A stretch of DNA of 64,000 nucleotides, from the NCBI RefSeq assembly GCF_001619985.1, contig NW_017264201.1, positions 744,001 to 808,000 on the forward strand, in the 5' to 3' direction. A program made the position numbers and the translations under genes. This stretch comes from Xylona heveae TC161 (lineage: Eukaryota; Ascomycota; Xylonomycetes; Xylonales; Xylonaceae). This document shows, one piece after another, positions 34,344 through 46,198 of the stretch. The notes below the pieces were generated by a model that was not told the origin of the DNA, did no database searches, and saw only the letters and a list, made by a program, of their open reading frames with translations. Position 1 is the stretch's first letter; every line of letters starts with the position of its first letter.

Positions 34344-36960
34344 ATGGCGATAGACGACAAGGACATGGTGATTGGCGGTGCGTCGTCACCGGAGGAAGCG
34401 CAGGAAGGCAAGCTATTGGATGCCGACGCCATCAAGTTGGCCGAGATGGGCTACCGACAGGACATGAAGCGGAATTTCTCAGTCTGGACACTTTTAGGTG
34501 TTGGGTTTTCTCTGACCAACTCGTGGTTTGGTATCTCGGCAGCTATGATCACCGGAATCAGCTCCGGTGGCCCCGTGCTCATCATCTATGGCATCATCTT
34601 CATTGCCTTGATCTCGATTTGCGTTGGAGTCACCCTCTCGGAGCTGGCCAGCGCCATGCCCAACGCAGGCGGACAGTACTTTTGGGCCAACGAGCTAGCA
34701 CCCAAAAACTACGCAAACTTTGCGTCGTATCTGACCGGCTGGTTTGCCTGGGCTGGTTCCATCTTTACATCTGCCAGCGTTGCGCTGTCTATTGGAGCTG
34801 CTGGTGTGGGCTGCTGGCAGCTTGCACATCCCGACTAGTACGTTAACTTCTTTATTCACGTCAAATATTTCTCTTTGCCCCTTTTCTTCCTTTTTGACTT
34901 TTGACTTTTGGTCATTTCCTTTCTCTCCCTGGCATCCACCTTGAGAAGAGTCTCGGACCGCGCAAAGAATAACTCTCCTTGCACTTCAAACCCTTCCCCA
35001 ATACCACTGGAAGAAGCATAAACTAACGATGCCCCAACCAGTGAAATCCAAGTGGGCCACGTTGTGGCTTCGTACCAAGTGTTTAACGCATTCTCCTTCG
35101 TCTTCAACTGTTACGGCCGAGTTCTTCCCAAAGTAGCCACCGTCACACTCTACACCTCGCTCGTGTCCTTTATTGTCATTCTCATCACCGTGCCCGCGCG
35201 AGCACCGACTCACCAGACAGCCAAGTTTGTCTTTGCCAACTTTGTCAACAACACGGGCTGGAAGTCCAACGGCATTGCATTTATTGTTGGACTGATCAAC
35301 ACCAATTGGCCATTTGCATGTCTCGACTGCGCCACACACATGGCCGAAGAAGTTGCGCAGCCTGAAAGGATGATTCCCATCTCCATTCTGGGAACCGTCG
35401 CCATTGGCTTCTGCACGTCATGGACATACTGCGTTTCCATGTTCTTCAGCATGAACAACCTCGACAATCTGTTTAGCACGCCTACCGAGGTGCCGATCCT
35501 GGAACTTTTCTACCAGGCCCTCGGCAACAAGGCCGGCGCCATCGTCCTCGAGAGTCTGATCCTGGCAACTGGAATCGGTTGTCTGATTGCAAGCCATACT
35601 TGGCAGTCTCGGCTTTGCTGGTCCTTTGCCCGAGACCGCGGTTTGCCTTTCCACAAGTTCCTCTCCCATGTCCATCCCAAGCTGGATGTGCCCTTGCAAG
35701 CCCATGCCGTCAGCTGCTTGATCGTTGCCGCCGTCGGCTTCTTGTATTGGGCATCGTATACCGCTTTCAATAGGTAGTTCCCTTTTTTTCTTTTTTCTTT
35801 TTTTTCTTTTAATTCTCGGACAACCCTTGTCCATCTCTTCTTTGCCTTTAACTCCTTTTCCCTCTCTTCTTTCGTTGTTCCCTTTCATCTTACTCCATAT
35901 CAAAATTCAGTTGAGATATATACTGACAAAAAGAAAGTATGGTCACGGCATGTATCGTCCTGTTATACATCTCCTACGCTATCCCCGTCATCTGCCTCCT
36001 CATCCGCGGCCGGAACAACATTGCTCATGGCCCCTTTTGGATGGGCCCCATTGGTCTTTTTTGCAACATTGTCTTGCTTGCCTGGACCCTGTTTACCCTG
36101 GTCATGTTTTCGTTTCCGTCCGTCAAGCCGGTTACTGCTGGTAGTAAGTTCCCTCCCGTTTTATATCCTTTTCCATTTTTCCTCCCACATTCCCTTTCCT
36201 TATTTCCCCCTCTTCTCCTCCACCTATTTCACTGTTCCCTTTTATTCATCTTCTTGCACATCTATTCCACTGTCCCGTCCCCTTTGTCTCTTATCCCCTC
36301 AGGCCTTCCCTCCTTCCCTCCTTCCATCTCGACATCTCGAAATCTCGAAGCCACCCAAATAAAACACAATGCTAATCACCATTTTCTTTACTAGCAATGA
36401 ACTATGTCTCGGCCGTATATGGCGTCGTTGTAGTCATTATCATCGCTGACGTAAGTACTTACCTCCTTGATCCCTTGATTTTCCTTTTCTTTTCTTTTCT
36501 TTTCTTTTCTTTTCTTTTCTTTTCTTTTCTTTTCTTTTCTTTTCTTTTCTTTTCTTTCTTTCTTTTTTTTATCTCTATTTTGCCGTTCGTTGGGGATCGG
36601 GGGTTGGGGGTTTTGAGAGAGGACGGGGGAGGGGTGAAAGTGATCCTTCCTCTTTTTTTCCTTCTCCCTCTCTCTCATTTCGTTCCTCTCTCCTCTCTGT
36701 CTCTGCTCTCCGCTCTCACTCGGCTTCGTGCTTCTTCCTGCGCCTGCTTTCCGCTCTCTCCTCAGTTGCCTAGTCATACTAATCCAACTCGTATGAAACA
36801 GTGGGTCGTCCGCGGCCGACGCAAGTACCGCTCGCAAGCCGCGCGGCACGAAGAAATCGAACAGGTCCACCAAGAAATTGCCGCCGCGCATCATGGGTCG
36901 TCTTCGAGACCAGGCACTTCTACTGCTGTCGACTCTTCTGCTGCTCCGATTTATCGCTGA
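34344..36960 (+). CDS. Choline / amino-acid permease (APC superfamily)
   Basis: Proton-coupled plasma-membrane transporter of the fungal amino acid/choline transporter family; closest by eye to the Hnm1-like choline permeases, though GABA/polyamine transport is possible. Exons are 34344-34837, 35042-35773, 35938-36143, 36395-36450 and 36802-36960, giving 548 aa. A hydrophilic N-terminus is followed by about 12 hydrophobic helices, starting with FSVWTLLGVGFSLTNSWFGI, the conserved SGGPVLIIYG and CVGVTLSELASAMPNAGGQY, and FACLDCATHMAEEVAQPER. The C-terminus WVVRGRRKYRSQA is basic and cytosolic. All four introns are long (164-351 bp) and pyrimidine-rich; intron 2 has an AAG acceptor after a CTGAC branch. 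Confidence 0.87.
36485..36556 (+). repeat. (TTTTC)n microsatellite in permease intron 4
   Basis: About 14 near-perfect tandem copies of TTTTC inside the 351-bp last intron (36451-36801) of the permease gene. It lies far from the branch region, so it can probably vary in length without breaking splicing. Confidence 0.95.
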
Positions 36961-37599
36961 ACATGAGTACATTGAAACTTTCTTTTTTCTACTACTACTA
37001 GGCGCAACGTGACGTCTTTTACATCTTATCTTTGATATCTTGACATCTCTTACATTTTATCTTTTATATCTCGACGTTATGTATACAATTTATTTCATCT
37101 CGATGTATAAGATCTCACATTTCACGTTACATATATACCAGTATACCAGTATATCAATATACCAATATATCAATATATGCGAAACATCATCTTTTCAATC
37201 ATAAATAAGCTAACTGCCATTTTTTCTTTTTACTTACAATAGTAGTAATAGTATGATTCTTGGTCTAATATAATATTATATCATGATTTGTTATATTCAT
37301 TCTGTATCTGTACCTTGTGCCTGGACTGCAATATATCTCGACGCAAATCCTATCGTTATCATCACTCTAATACATCTATCGTGTATTCATATATTCATAT
37401 ATATCCATGTATATCCATGCCCATGTATAACGCTATCAGCCTCCCACCTCCCTCTCCCCCCTTTCCCCCCTCAAAAGAAAGTAATGAAAAAATAGATCAG
37501 AGGGAACCTCGAAAAAAAAAAAAACAGAGAGAAATATTAAAGAAAAAATAAATGACCTGAGATGAAATAAAATAAAAGAATTAAAGAGATAAAGACGGC
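36961..37599. other. Convergent 3' intergenic region
   Basis: 639 bp, very AT-rich, between the permease (+) and GH3 (-) stop codons. Alternating TATACCAGTATACCAGTATATCAATATACC-like short repeats occur at about 37132-37178, presented here only as a description. They probably fall in overlapping 3' UTR sequence. No gene is seen. Confidence 0.55.
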
Positions 37600-40500
37600 C
37601 TAAAATTCAGCAACCAGGGGCAAATCCCTCGAACTCGTCCCAACACGCACGACAAACGTTCCGGTGACAGGCATGACCCAATTCTGCTGGATGGTGCACC
37701 AATACGAGAGGTCCTTTCTCGTGAGATTCAGCTTCACCTCACTACTCTCACCGGGATCCAGCTCCAGCTTCTCGAACCCACGAAGGACTTTCACGGGGAA
37801 ATCGACCGGGGATCCGGCGCTGTCGGTGACGCCCTGCGGGTAGGAGAGATACAACTGGACGACCTGCTTGCCGGTTCGAGCGCCGGTGTTTGTCAGGGTG
37901 ACTTGGACTTCGGCATAGGTGTCGTAGAGACTGGGATTGCCTCCTTGGCCGCCGCCGGCGGGGGAGAGGGGAGCGGGGGTGTGGTAGCCCGGGGGATAAG
38001 GGTATATCGGGCTGTGTTTGACTTGCTTGGTGCTTTCAATGTACGGATAGACGTATTTCTTGAGACGGCGGAAACCCGGGGGGAACAAGGCGGAAGAGGG
38101 CGCGGGGATAGTCTCGTCGTAGGAAGGGGGCGTGAGCCCGGTAGGACGGGGTGAAGGGAGGGCAGATTTGGGCTTGAGCGGGGTGACGACGAGATTGGAG
38201 AGGGTAAAGTTGGTGTAGGAGAGACCAAAGCCGAATTCGTAGCGGGGGTTGATGTTGTACTTGTCGAAATGGCGATAATCGACAAAGAGACCCTCAGTAA
38301 AGTTCTGCTGGGGCACGACGCCGTTGGGGTAGTAGAGGATTTGGCCGCCGGGGCCGTAGTCTTCGAGGGATTTGCCGACAGTGTAGGGCAGACGACCACT
38401 TGCGTCGTCGTCGCCAAATAAAATGTCGACGAGGGCGTTGCCGCTCTCTTCGCCGGGGAGATTGGCGAGAAGAACGCCCTTGACGCTGGGTATGTCGATC
38501 CAGCGCTCGACTACAACGGGTCCGACGGCGTGCACGATGACAATGGTGTCGCCTTTGCCACCGCCGCAGCTCTTGGCAACGGATTGGACGAGCTTGTCTC
38601 CGCCCTTTTGAGGGAAGAGGTCATTACGGTCGCCGCGAATACCGCCCCATGAAATGTAGCCTTCGCCACTGTCCGAGTTGATAAATACAAGGCAAAGGTC
38701 TTGCTGGTCGAGGGTTTTAGCAGCATCTCCGTCTAGTGCTGGTTCGTTTGTGAGATATTCGGACAATTCGACATGCTCCGGATCAAATGCAGAGCGAAGA
38801 GCCTCAATAGGAGTGACCAAGTAAGGGAACTCGGCAGCACCGCTGCCCCAACCAGAGGCTAGAGTGCCTTCATTGCAGCCACGATCTGGACAGGCGTTTC
38901 GTCCTCGTCCCTCACCGGCGTCTTCTCCAAAGATGGCCACGTTATACTTTGAGCTTGGTCTCGGCGTAGACATTCTCTTCTCAACGCTTGACGCGCTTTT
39001 GCCTTGGCGGCTCAAGGGCAGAATATTGCCTTCATTCTTGACGAGAACCGTTCCTTCTGCTGCAATCTTGCGGGCGAGATTGCCGTGCGAGTCCTTGCCT
39101 TTGCCTTGCACATTGAGAAATTTATTCACAACACCCGTGGCATTGTCATCTGTGCCAGGATGCAAAAGTCCAGTTTCGTCATCAGTCCACGAGGAGAAAT
39201 TGGGACCTCCTCCATCTTCCGGCGCGGGCCATTTCTCCTTGTCGTCTTGGCCGAGCTGGTACCATGCGGCAACAATTCGAGTTACCATGTCGTTAATCCG
39301 GCTCATGGGCACAGAGCCGTTGAGGACAGCCACGGTGAGACGGGATCCCCACAGTGAATCACCATCCTGCCACCGCAAGCCGTCGCCTGGCATGGTCATG
39401 TCGAGTCCGGCCAGAGCACTGGCAACACCACTGCGCTGAGCGAGCCAGTCTGACTGAACAAATCCCTGAAACCCAAGCTCATCTTTGAGAATACCGTTGA
39501 GAATCTTGCTATTGCCACAGGCATAAGAGTTATTGACCATCTGGTAACTGCACATGACGCTAGCTACGCCGGCGCGGACACTCTCTGCAAACGGCCAAAC
39601 GTAGAGTTCATGCAGGGTGCGATCATCAATGTTGGAGGACATGGCATTGGGAAGGCCCCATTCGAACGATTGTCGGAAATGCTCTTGCTCGTTCAGAATG
39701 TAGTGTTTGGCAGTAGCCATGACTCCTTCGTCCTGAATGCCGCGAATTACAGCTGCAGCCGCTACAGCTTGCAGGACTGGATCTGGACCAAACCCCTCCC
39801 AGTTCCTTCCACCGGCAGGCATTCGGCCAAGTGGACCCATATTGGGGCCAAGCAAGACATTGACACCCTTGAGACGAGCTTCAAGTCCCTGGGCCCGGCC
39901 ACGCTGATACATTAAATCTCGATTCCATGTGGCGCCCGTGGTGATGCCGGCAGGGAATGCAGTGGAATGGTCTGCAAACCGTATGCCCAGAGGTCCGTCC
40001 TGTAAACAGAGAGCTGGGAAGCCAGCTTCACTCGCACGGCCTGGCGGATCATTCATCTCAGCTCTCCTATCGCGGCGTATGGGGATTCAACAAATTGCAT
40101 ACCGGTATTGCCCACGCAGAGCTCTCCCATCCAACCAACGCCAGTCGTAATGTTAACCTTTTCCACTAAAGACATTGATTTGACTAATGCTTCAGCCTTT
40201 GTGTAGCTCTCTTGCCAGGAGCTAACCGTGCCTCCTAGAGGAGAGGGATACCTGGGAGCAGTTTGGTAGGTTAGCATATCAGGATTGCAGCCTCGTAATT
40301 ACTACTATGAACCCACCATGATGGACTCTCTCCGTCCTTTGGTGCACTTTTGTAGACCCAAGCACCGCTACCTGTGAGCAGCAAGATTATAGCTGCGACA
40401 AAAAGTACAGTGATGATTGTACAGGTTCGTCTGGGCCGATGTTTTTGGCCAAAGAATCCGCGGCGTCCATCACCACGATCTCGGAACGCTGATGCAGGTT

Positions 40501-40678
40501 TGCTTCTGCGTCCTGCTTCTGACACGACCGACTTTGCATAATGGCTGTTCTCATAATCTGCATCTTGACTCCAATCATGCTCCTCATCCGTCGAGGACCG
40601 ATATGGCCCGTCCAAGGAAGCTCGGAGAGGAACCTCCTGCTCCTTCCGCACGTCGGCACTCTCGAATCGACGGGCCAT
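37600..40678 (-). CDS. GH3 beta-glucosidase, type II membrane-anchored
   Basis: Hydrolyses terminal beta-linked glucose, acting on the cell surface. Exons are 40317-40678, 40103-40251 and 37600-40040, giving 983 aa. A cytosolic tail of about 85 basic and acidic residues is followed by one membrane helix (86-108, TIITVLFVAAIILLL), so the catalytic part faces outward, as in the BglE-type Aspergillus enzymes. The GH3 N-domain starts at SWYPSP and has GFPALCLQDGPLGIR, KHY (282-284) and nucleophile Asp368 in GFVQSDW. The second GH3 domain carries SDSGEGYISW. The C-terminal fibronectin-III-like domain starts around YAEVQVTLTNTGARTG and is preceded by a Pro-rich linker. The first intron uses donor GTGGGT, which restores the family phrase WYPSP. 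Substrate (cellobiose or cell-wall glucan) is not determined. Confidence 0.92.
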
Positions 40679-43600
40679 CTAAGCAAGCCTGAAGATTCGA
40701 GATTCTACAAGAAATTACTTTCAATTTCAATGGTTCTTGCCATTGAAAGGATTTGTATGAGCTTTTCACGAGCTGGGCCACAGAGCAGGTAGGCTGTTGT
40801 GGGGTTTCTGGGGTTCTGGGATCCGAATGACAGCTTATTCAGCAGTATGAAGCAATCATCAACAGTTATCCATAAACGCTAAGATATATGCAGCGATAGT
40901 GCACACTTCCGATGCTTCCCCGGCCGATCCTCCTGATCTACCCAAGCTACACGTAACTACAACGAAAATCTACCAATGATCCTGAATCTGCATATGGAGC
41001 GACCTCATCGACTCTGCGCACTGCGATGCGTTCTCGCTATACCAATACATACAAGTAACGGGTAGATGCAAATCAATTCACCCAGTGCCTCCGTCCCTTG
41101 GGTCTTGTGATATATCTTAGCTATAGTACCTTACCTTGTGGATTACCAGAGTATAGGACTGCGTACAGTGCTGAATTCATAATCTTGGCATTATGGTTTC
41201 AGAATGTCCAGTTGCGGTGGTGGCACTGTGTGCTGAGGGGAATATGTATAATCCAGTAGTTTACATATCATATGTAACAATTTCATACAGTGATTGTCAT
41301 AAGAGCCATCGGTCGCTGGACACCTCAGAGGGCTCGAGCACAATTGACTACTTCGTACTCACAGAATGATGCAATTGAACTTGCATCACCCGGCGCCCCC
41401 GCCCGCCCGCGACGATGCGATGCAACGCTGCCCATCTGAAGACAGAAATCCATTGAAGATAGAGCTACTCACTGAACCCTTTTTTTCCCGCCATCTTTTA
41501 TCGCCGCGAACTTTATCTTTATTCATGGCAGGGCGACGCCTGGGTGGAATTCCCTCGTATTCTTTCTCGTCTACCACACCCACACCCAGACAACTGCTCG
41601 GGAAGATCAAGAACATCTCCCGTCACAGGGCTATTTCTGGCCACACACCCACACCTTTTCTCCCACACACACTCATATGCAACTTCCCTTGATAAATCCA
41701 CAAGAAGAAAATGGTCCACCCACTGCACCAACAGGAAACTTCGTATCCGCAAAAAAAGAATATTGTAAACACAATTTCGACAGTAATCTTTGATAAATAG
41801 GGTTATTATTAGAATTGGCCATTCGGAGTCCGCTTGACCATTTCTTATTCACTCATTTATTTTGTAGTTTTGGAGTGACCACATTCCAATTGACATAGTC
41901 TTGCCTTTGATCGATGAATATCAGATCAATGGTCTTATCCGCCATGGGTATCGGGCAAAGCTGCTGTTATTTCGCACACAAGCTGAAAAGAGTCAAGCCA
42001 CATGAGGGCTACACACCCATCGTGGCCACTTTACTTCTGTTGAGAGGCGCTAACAGGGTGAGCAATTGATCATAATACCAGTGGCGTCCTTGATGAGAAA
42101 TTGTCTGTTACCTGCCCTGGCCATTGTGCCATGCAGGCTACTTTTGGCACGGAACTCTAAAAGGGCCACGGCAACGTTGCGGTGCCGGATCTCGGATGAG
42201 AATAAAAAGCGGTGGTTGCGGCAAAGCTATCCTTTCATCATCATCACAAAGGTAAAATCCAGCGTAAAAGAAACTCTAGGCGAAACAGCCCTGACCGACT
42301 TAAAGCATTCGCCTCCTTCATTCAAGCTGCCCGAGACATCCGTTGCCTGTCGAGCCGGAGAATAGCCTGGGTGCCGTTTGACCACTCTGAGTCGTCCGGG
42401 TGGCTTGTCTCGTAGTCAGCGCACTTGCCTCACCAGACTGGCGGATGGCCCTTTGACTTTGAGTAGATCAAACAAGGGGCTTCTTTCCCGGATTGACGCC
42501 ACTCGCAGCCTTTGTTCGCTGCAAACCCAACATTGGCAGATCAAGGAGAACAAAGGACGTATTGGCAGCACCTTATCAACACTTACTATGTACCTGCCAT
42601 TATTGACAACTTTTGGCAGCCTGCAGCAAGTTGATAGACCCACTGTGAGATGCAGTCACTGTATGATCGACTGATGCCATGCATAATGTCCATCATCTGG
42701 CCTATTGCATGCAAGTAGAGATGGCGGTGAGTTGCAAAAGGATACGAGACAGACAGGTATCGGTACGGTGGGGAAGACATGCGAACGTGGATCCTCGCTC
42801 ACCAGTGTCTCAGAAGAAGCGTATGCGTGCGCAAAAAAAATGCAAGCACGTAGTATCTCTCCCACATTGTCTGCCAGGGATATGTACCTGTACCATGTGC
42901 AGTACTGCAAAGAGGGTCTCGTTCTCTTGCATTGCTCGTTACTGGATTTCGTGGTAGATTCTGATACTGGCCGTGGGCGAGAGCACCAATGATCAGAGGC
43001 CAATCCAAAGAGGGAAAGAATTAATATGGCGGCACCGAAAGCAACAAGACGGGAATTTAATGCCAGGGGTGCATGGTGATTAGGCTTCAGGTCCAAGACT
43101 GATCGAATCACTCGAAAGATATTCTTGGGGTCATGGACGACCGAGCGCCCATCGACTAGCCTGAGGAGCTCGAATGAGGCGAGGGCGATACAGAAGGTGG
43201 GTGGGCGGGTATGAGTCCAAGATTGGCAAAAGACGTCTTGTAGATAGTTACCCTTTGAGAGAGAAAGACGAGAGAAGGAAGGTGATGGATAAGGAATAGC
43301 TCGGATACTTGGCAGGCGGAGAAGGCGTTCGACTAGCGAATTGGCAGTTAAAAGCGGCATGGAGTTTTGGCTGGAAGAGGCGTTCCTTGGTTCTACAGTA
43401 AACTTAGGCAGTCACCTAGTCCTTCTGGGCGATGATAGTGCAAGGCCCGAATGTTGATGGGGCCCAAGACCCTCGCCAGACTGCTGGGATTGTTGTGCTC
43501 TAGTATGGGGTTGAACAGAAGATCCATTTCCCAATTGATCTGTTTCCCTCGTCTAGGGCCTGTCAATCGCACGTTGTTTCCCCTTTGGAAGGCCCTGCGT

Positions 43601-44740
43601 TGTCCCCACATGATTAAAGTGACATGAAGGGTGAACAGAAAGATACCATCTGTACGGAAAGAGTGTCGCTATCGGAGACTACCCATCTATCGATTGCCTT
43701 TTTCATCTTCCATGTGTAACGTTCACTTTACGCCCACCATGCCTAATCCTGGTCGCTGAGCTAAATCTGCCTGGAATCGAACCTTTTGGCTTTGACATCA
43801 ACAGCTCCCATCTCAGTACACGGTCCAGCACTAACCTACCTAACTATCCGAACCGAACACGGCTCTTTATTCGTCTTTGAGCCCGGCCGTACAAAGTAAC
43901 TGTGCTCATAACAGGAAGGGGGAAAAAAAAAAAAAAGAAAGCAGACCCCTGTCGGGCCTTGTCCATTTGCCGATGATGCCAGACCATTCCAGCCCACATC
44001 ACCACAAGCATCTTCGCATGGTCGTTGACCATCCCCTTCTCTATCAGGGTTCAATCTTTCGACCTGGATGTTGCCAGGCAAGATTTTCGGCCCCAACCAC
44101 TCCGGAGACGCCAACCCGTCCGGCTGGTCTTGGTGCTTGCGACCAAGACAAGATGCAATCGCCGCCGCAACGTCAGCGTGCCCCCAGAACTGGACCATGA
44201 TGTGTACAGCGCGACAAGATCTAGTGCGCGTGTCTGCCATGCCCCCATGTGTTCGAAAGCCAGCTAGATGCCCCAATCTGGCAGAGCAATAATTGTCTGG
44301 CCCCGGGATTGCTGGTCCTTGTCCAGCCCAGGCCGGCCGAGCTAAGGCATCGCATCGATAGCGGTTGCTGGATCTTTTCCAAACATGGCTTTTGGGTGGC
44401 CAGCCGTATCGCCAGTGAAATGGCATAGCGGCCGTCGTAGCATGCTCTGCCTGTGCTTCAAAAACACACGCTGCCCTGCTTCTTGTTGCCCTTCTGTTTC
44501 CTCCATCATCATCACTCATCATTCATCACAGCTCTTCTTTGCTGGTCAGGATCCCTTCGTTTTCCTGCACCTTGCTGTCCCCTCTCTCGAGGCGACTTGA
44601 GCATTCATTCTCTTTTATCTGAATTCCTCGTCCTTCGTTGTCCAATCTCTCCCACAATTGCAGAGAGAGAGAGAGCTTCGAAATCTAAAAACACATTTTT
44701 CCCTAGTCGACAGTTGTGTCTACCAATTCTATCCCTCGCA
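40679..44740. other. 4-kb gap between divergent GH3 and GH16 genes
   Basis: Contains the promoters of both membrane-anchored glycosidases. The only candidate gene is an unrecognised minus-strand frame at 42656-43360. The GH16 leader (about 44.5-44.74 kb) is rich in CTTC/CATCATC words. No repeats of note. Confidence 0.45.
42656..43360 (-). CDS. Hypothetical protein, possible single-pass membrane protein
   Basis: Open frame of 234 codons from ATG 43358-43360. I do not recognise it. The first ~150 residues look protein-like: an amphipathic start (MPLLTANSLVERLLRL), LASFELLRLVDGRSVVHDP, and one hydrophobic helix LVAFGAAILILSLFGLASDH at about 117-136. The part after it is Cys/Arg/Ser-rich and may be non-coding read-through past an unseen intron. 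A second short frame upstream (43393-43611) is also unrecognised. It may be a chance frame. Confidence 0.3.
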   Translation of the reverse strand: MPLLTANSLVERLLRLPSIRAIPYPSPSFSRLSLSKGNYLQDVFCQSWTHTRPPTFCIALASFELLRLVDGRSVVHDPKNIFRVIRSVLDLKPNHHAPLALNSRLVAFGAAILILSLFGLASDHWCSRPRPVSESTTKSSNEQCKRTRPSLQYCTWYRYISLADNVGEILRACIFFAHAYASSETLVSEDPRSHVFPTVPIPVCLVSFCNSPPSLLACNRPDDGHYAWHQSIIQ

Positions 44741-46198
44741 ATGGAATATCCTCGTTCTACCACGGCCAACACCACGGCCACAGCCACGCCCATGCGCCCT
44801 GGCACTCCCGACTCTGCCGAGCCCTATGGCGATTCCATCACTCCGCTGCCTCGCCAGCAGAACCCCTTTGCCTCGCCCTTGACCTCTCGCCCGGCTTCTA
44901 CCACGGGCTCCATGGTCGGGCCGCGCGTGCCTGGCGCTGGCCCCAACTACTTCCACTCCCGCCGTGTCAAGCGTGGTGAGGCCGAGAGACCCTGGACGAA
45001 GAAGAAGGACCCCAAGGAGAAGTGGGTGACCATCCTCCCCCTTATCGGTATCCTCATCGGTCTCGGTATTTCCGGATTTTTGATCTGGGATGGTCTCCGC
45101 ACCGTCGTCAAGCACAATTACTGTCTCTTGCTGGACGAAGATTGGTCAGAAGGTTTCAATGACAAGGTCTGGACCAAGGAGGTCGAGGTTGGCGGTTTTG
45201 GGTATGTTGTTAATTACAAATGGCTATGCTTGTCTACGTGAATAATGGCTAATCAATTTTTCCACAGTAACGGTCAATTCGAGATGACTACCAACACTGA
45301 TGAAAACGCCTACATTGAGAATGGAAAGCTCGTCATCAAGCCCACTCTTCAGGACGCAAAGTTGATTGAAACCAACAACATCATCAACCTGCTTACTGAC
45401 AAGAGCTGCTCGTCTGATATTTGGTCCAACTGCGTCACTTCCACCAACGTCACCAACGGTACCATTGTCAACCCGGTCAAGTCTGCCCGTATCAATTCCA
45501 AGAAGGGTGCAGTTATCAAGTACGGTCGTATTGAGGTCAAGGCCCAGCTTCCTGCCGGCGACTGGCTCTGGCCCGCCATTTGGATGTTGCCTGTCGACAG
45601 CGTCTACGGCGAGTGGCCACAGTCCGGTGAAATTGACATTGTCGAGTCCCGCGGTAACAACTACACCTATTCCCAGGGTGGTAACAACATTGTCAGCAGC
45701 GCTTTGCACTGGGGTCCCAACACCGCCAACGACGCTTGGTGGCGGACCAACGTCAAGCGCGAGGCTCTGCACACAACCTACGCCAAGAAGGCGCACACTT
45801 TTGGTCTCGAGTGGAGTGAAAAGTACCTCTTCACCTACATTGACACCCGCCTGCTCCAGGTTCTCTACACCAAGTTTGATGAGCCTCTCTGGAAGCGTGG
45901 TAACTTCCCGATTGCCGACAGCAACGGCACTCGTCTTAGCGATCCCTGGAGCCAAACTGGTAACGACGCTACTCCCTTTGACCAGGACTTTTACCTCATT
46001 ATGAACGTTGCCGTCGGCGGCACCAACGGCTGGTTCAAGGATGGTTCCAGTGGCAAGCCTTGGGTTGATGGCTCTGCCACCGCCAAGAAGGACTTCTGGA
46101 ATGCCCGTGACCAGTGGATGCCCACTTGGGAAAAGGACGGCCAGATGTTGGTCGAGAGCGTCAAGATTTGGCAGCAGCAGGGCTACAATGGCTGCTAG
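44741..46198 (+). CDS. GH16 beta-glucanase/transglycosylase, type II membrane-anchored
   Basis: Cleaves or rearranges beta-1,3 (or beta-1,3-1,4) glucan outside the plasma membrane. Exons are 44741-45201 and 45268-46198, giving 463 aa. A Pro/Thr/Ser-rich cytosolic tail ends in basic KRGEAERPWTKKK, followed by a membrane helix at about 95-117 (WVTILPLIGILIGLGISGFL). The GH16 domain opens with LLDEDWSEGFND and has the catalytic GEIDIVE motif (E275, D277, E280), preceded by WPAIWMLP, and the late segment FYLIMNVAVGGTNGWF. The terminal WQQQGYNGC supplies a Cys that may pair with another in the domain. This fits the gluconase-type GH16 group of filamentous fungi rather than the GPI-anchored Crh chitin-glucan transferases. 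Confidence 0.92.

Noticed and set aside
43760-43790. TGGAATCGAACC, resembling a tRNA B-box on the minus strand
   Set aside because: No A-box or cloverleaf lies at the right spacing 5' of it on that strand; a TAGCTCAG word occurs, but on the wrong side.
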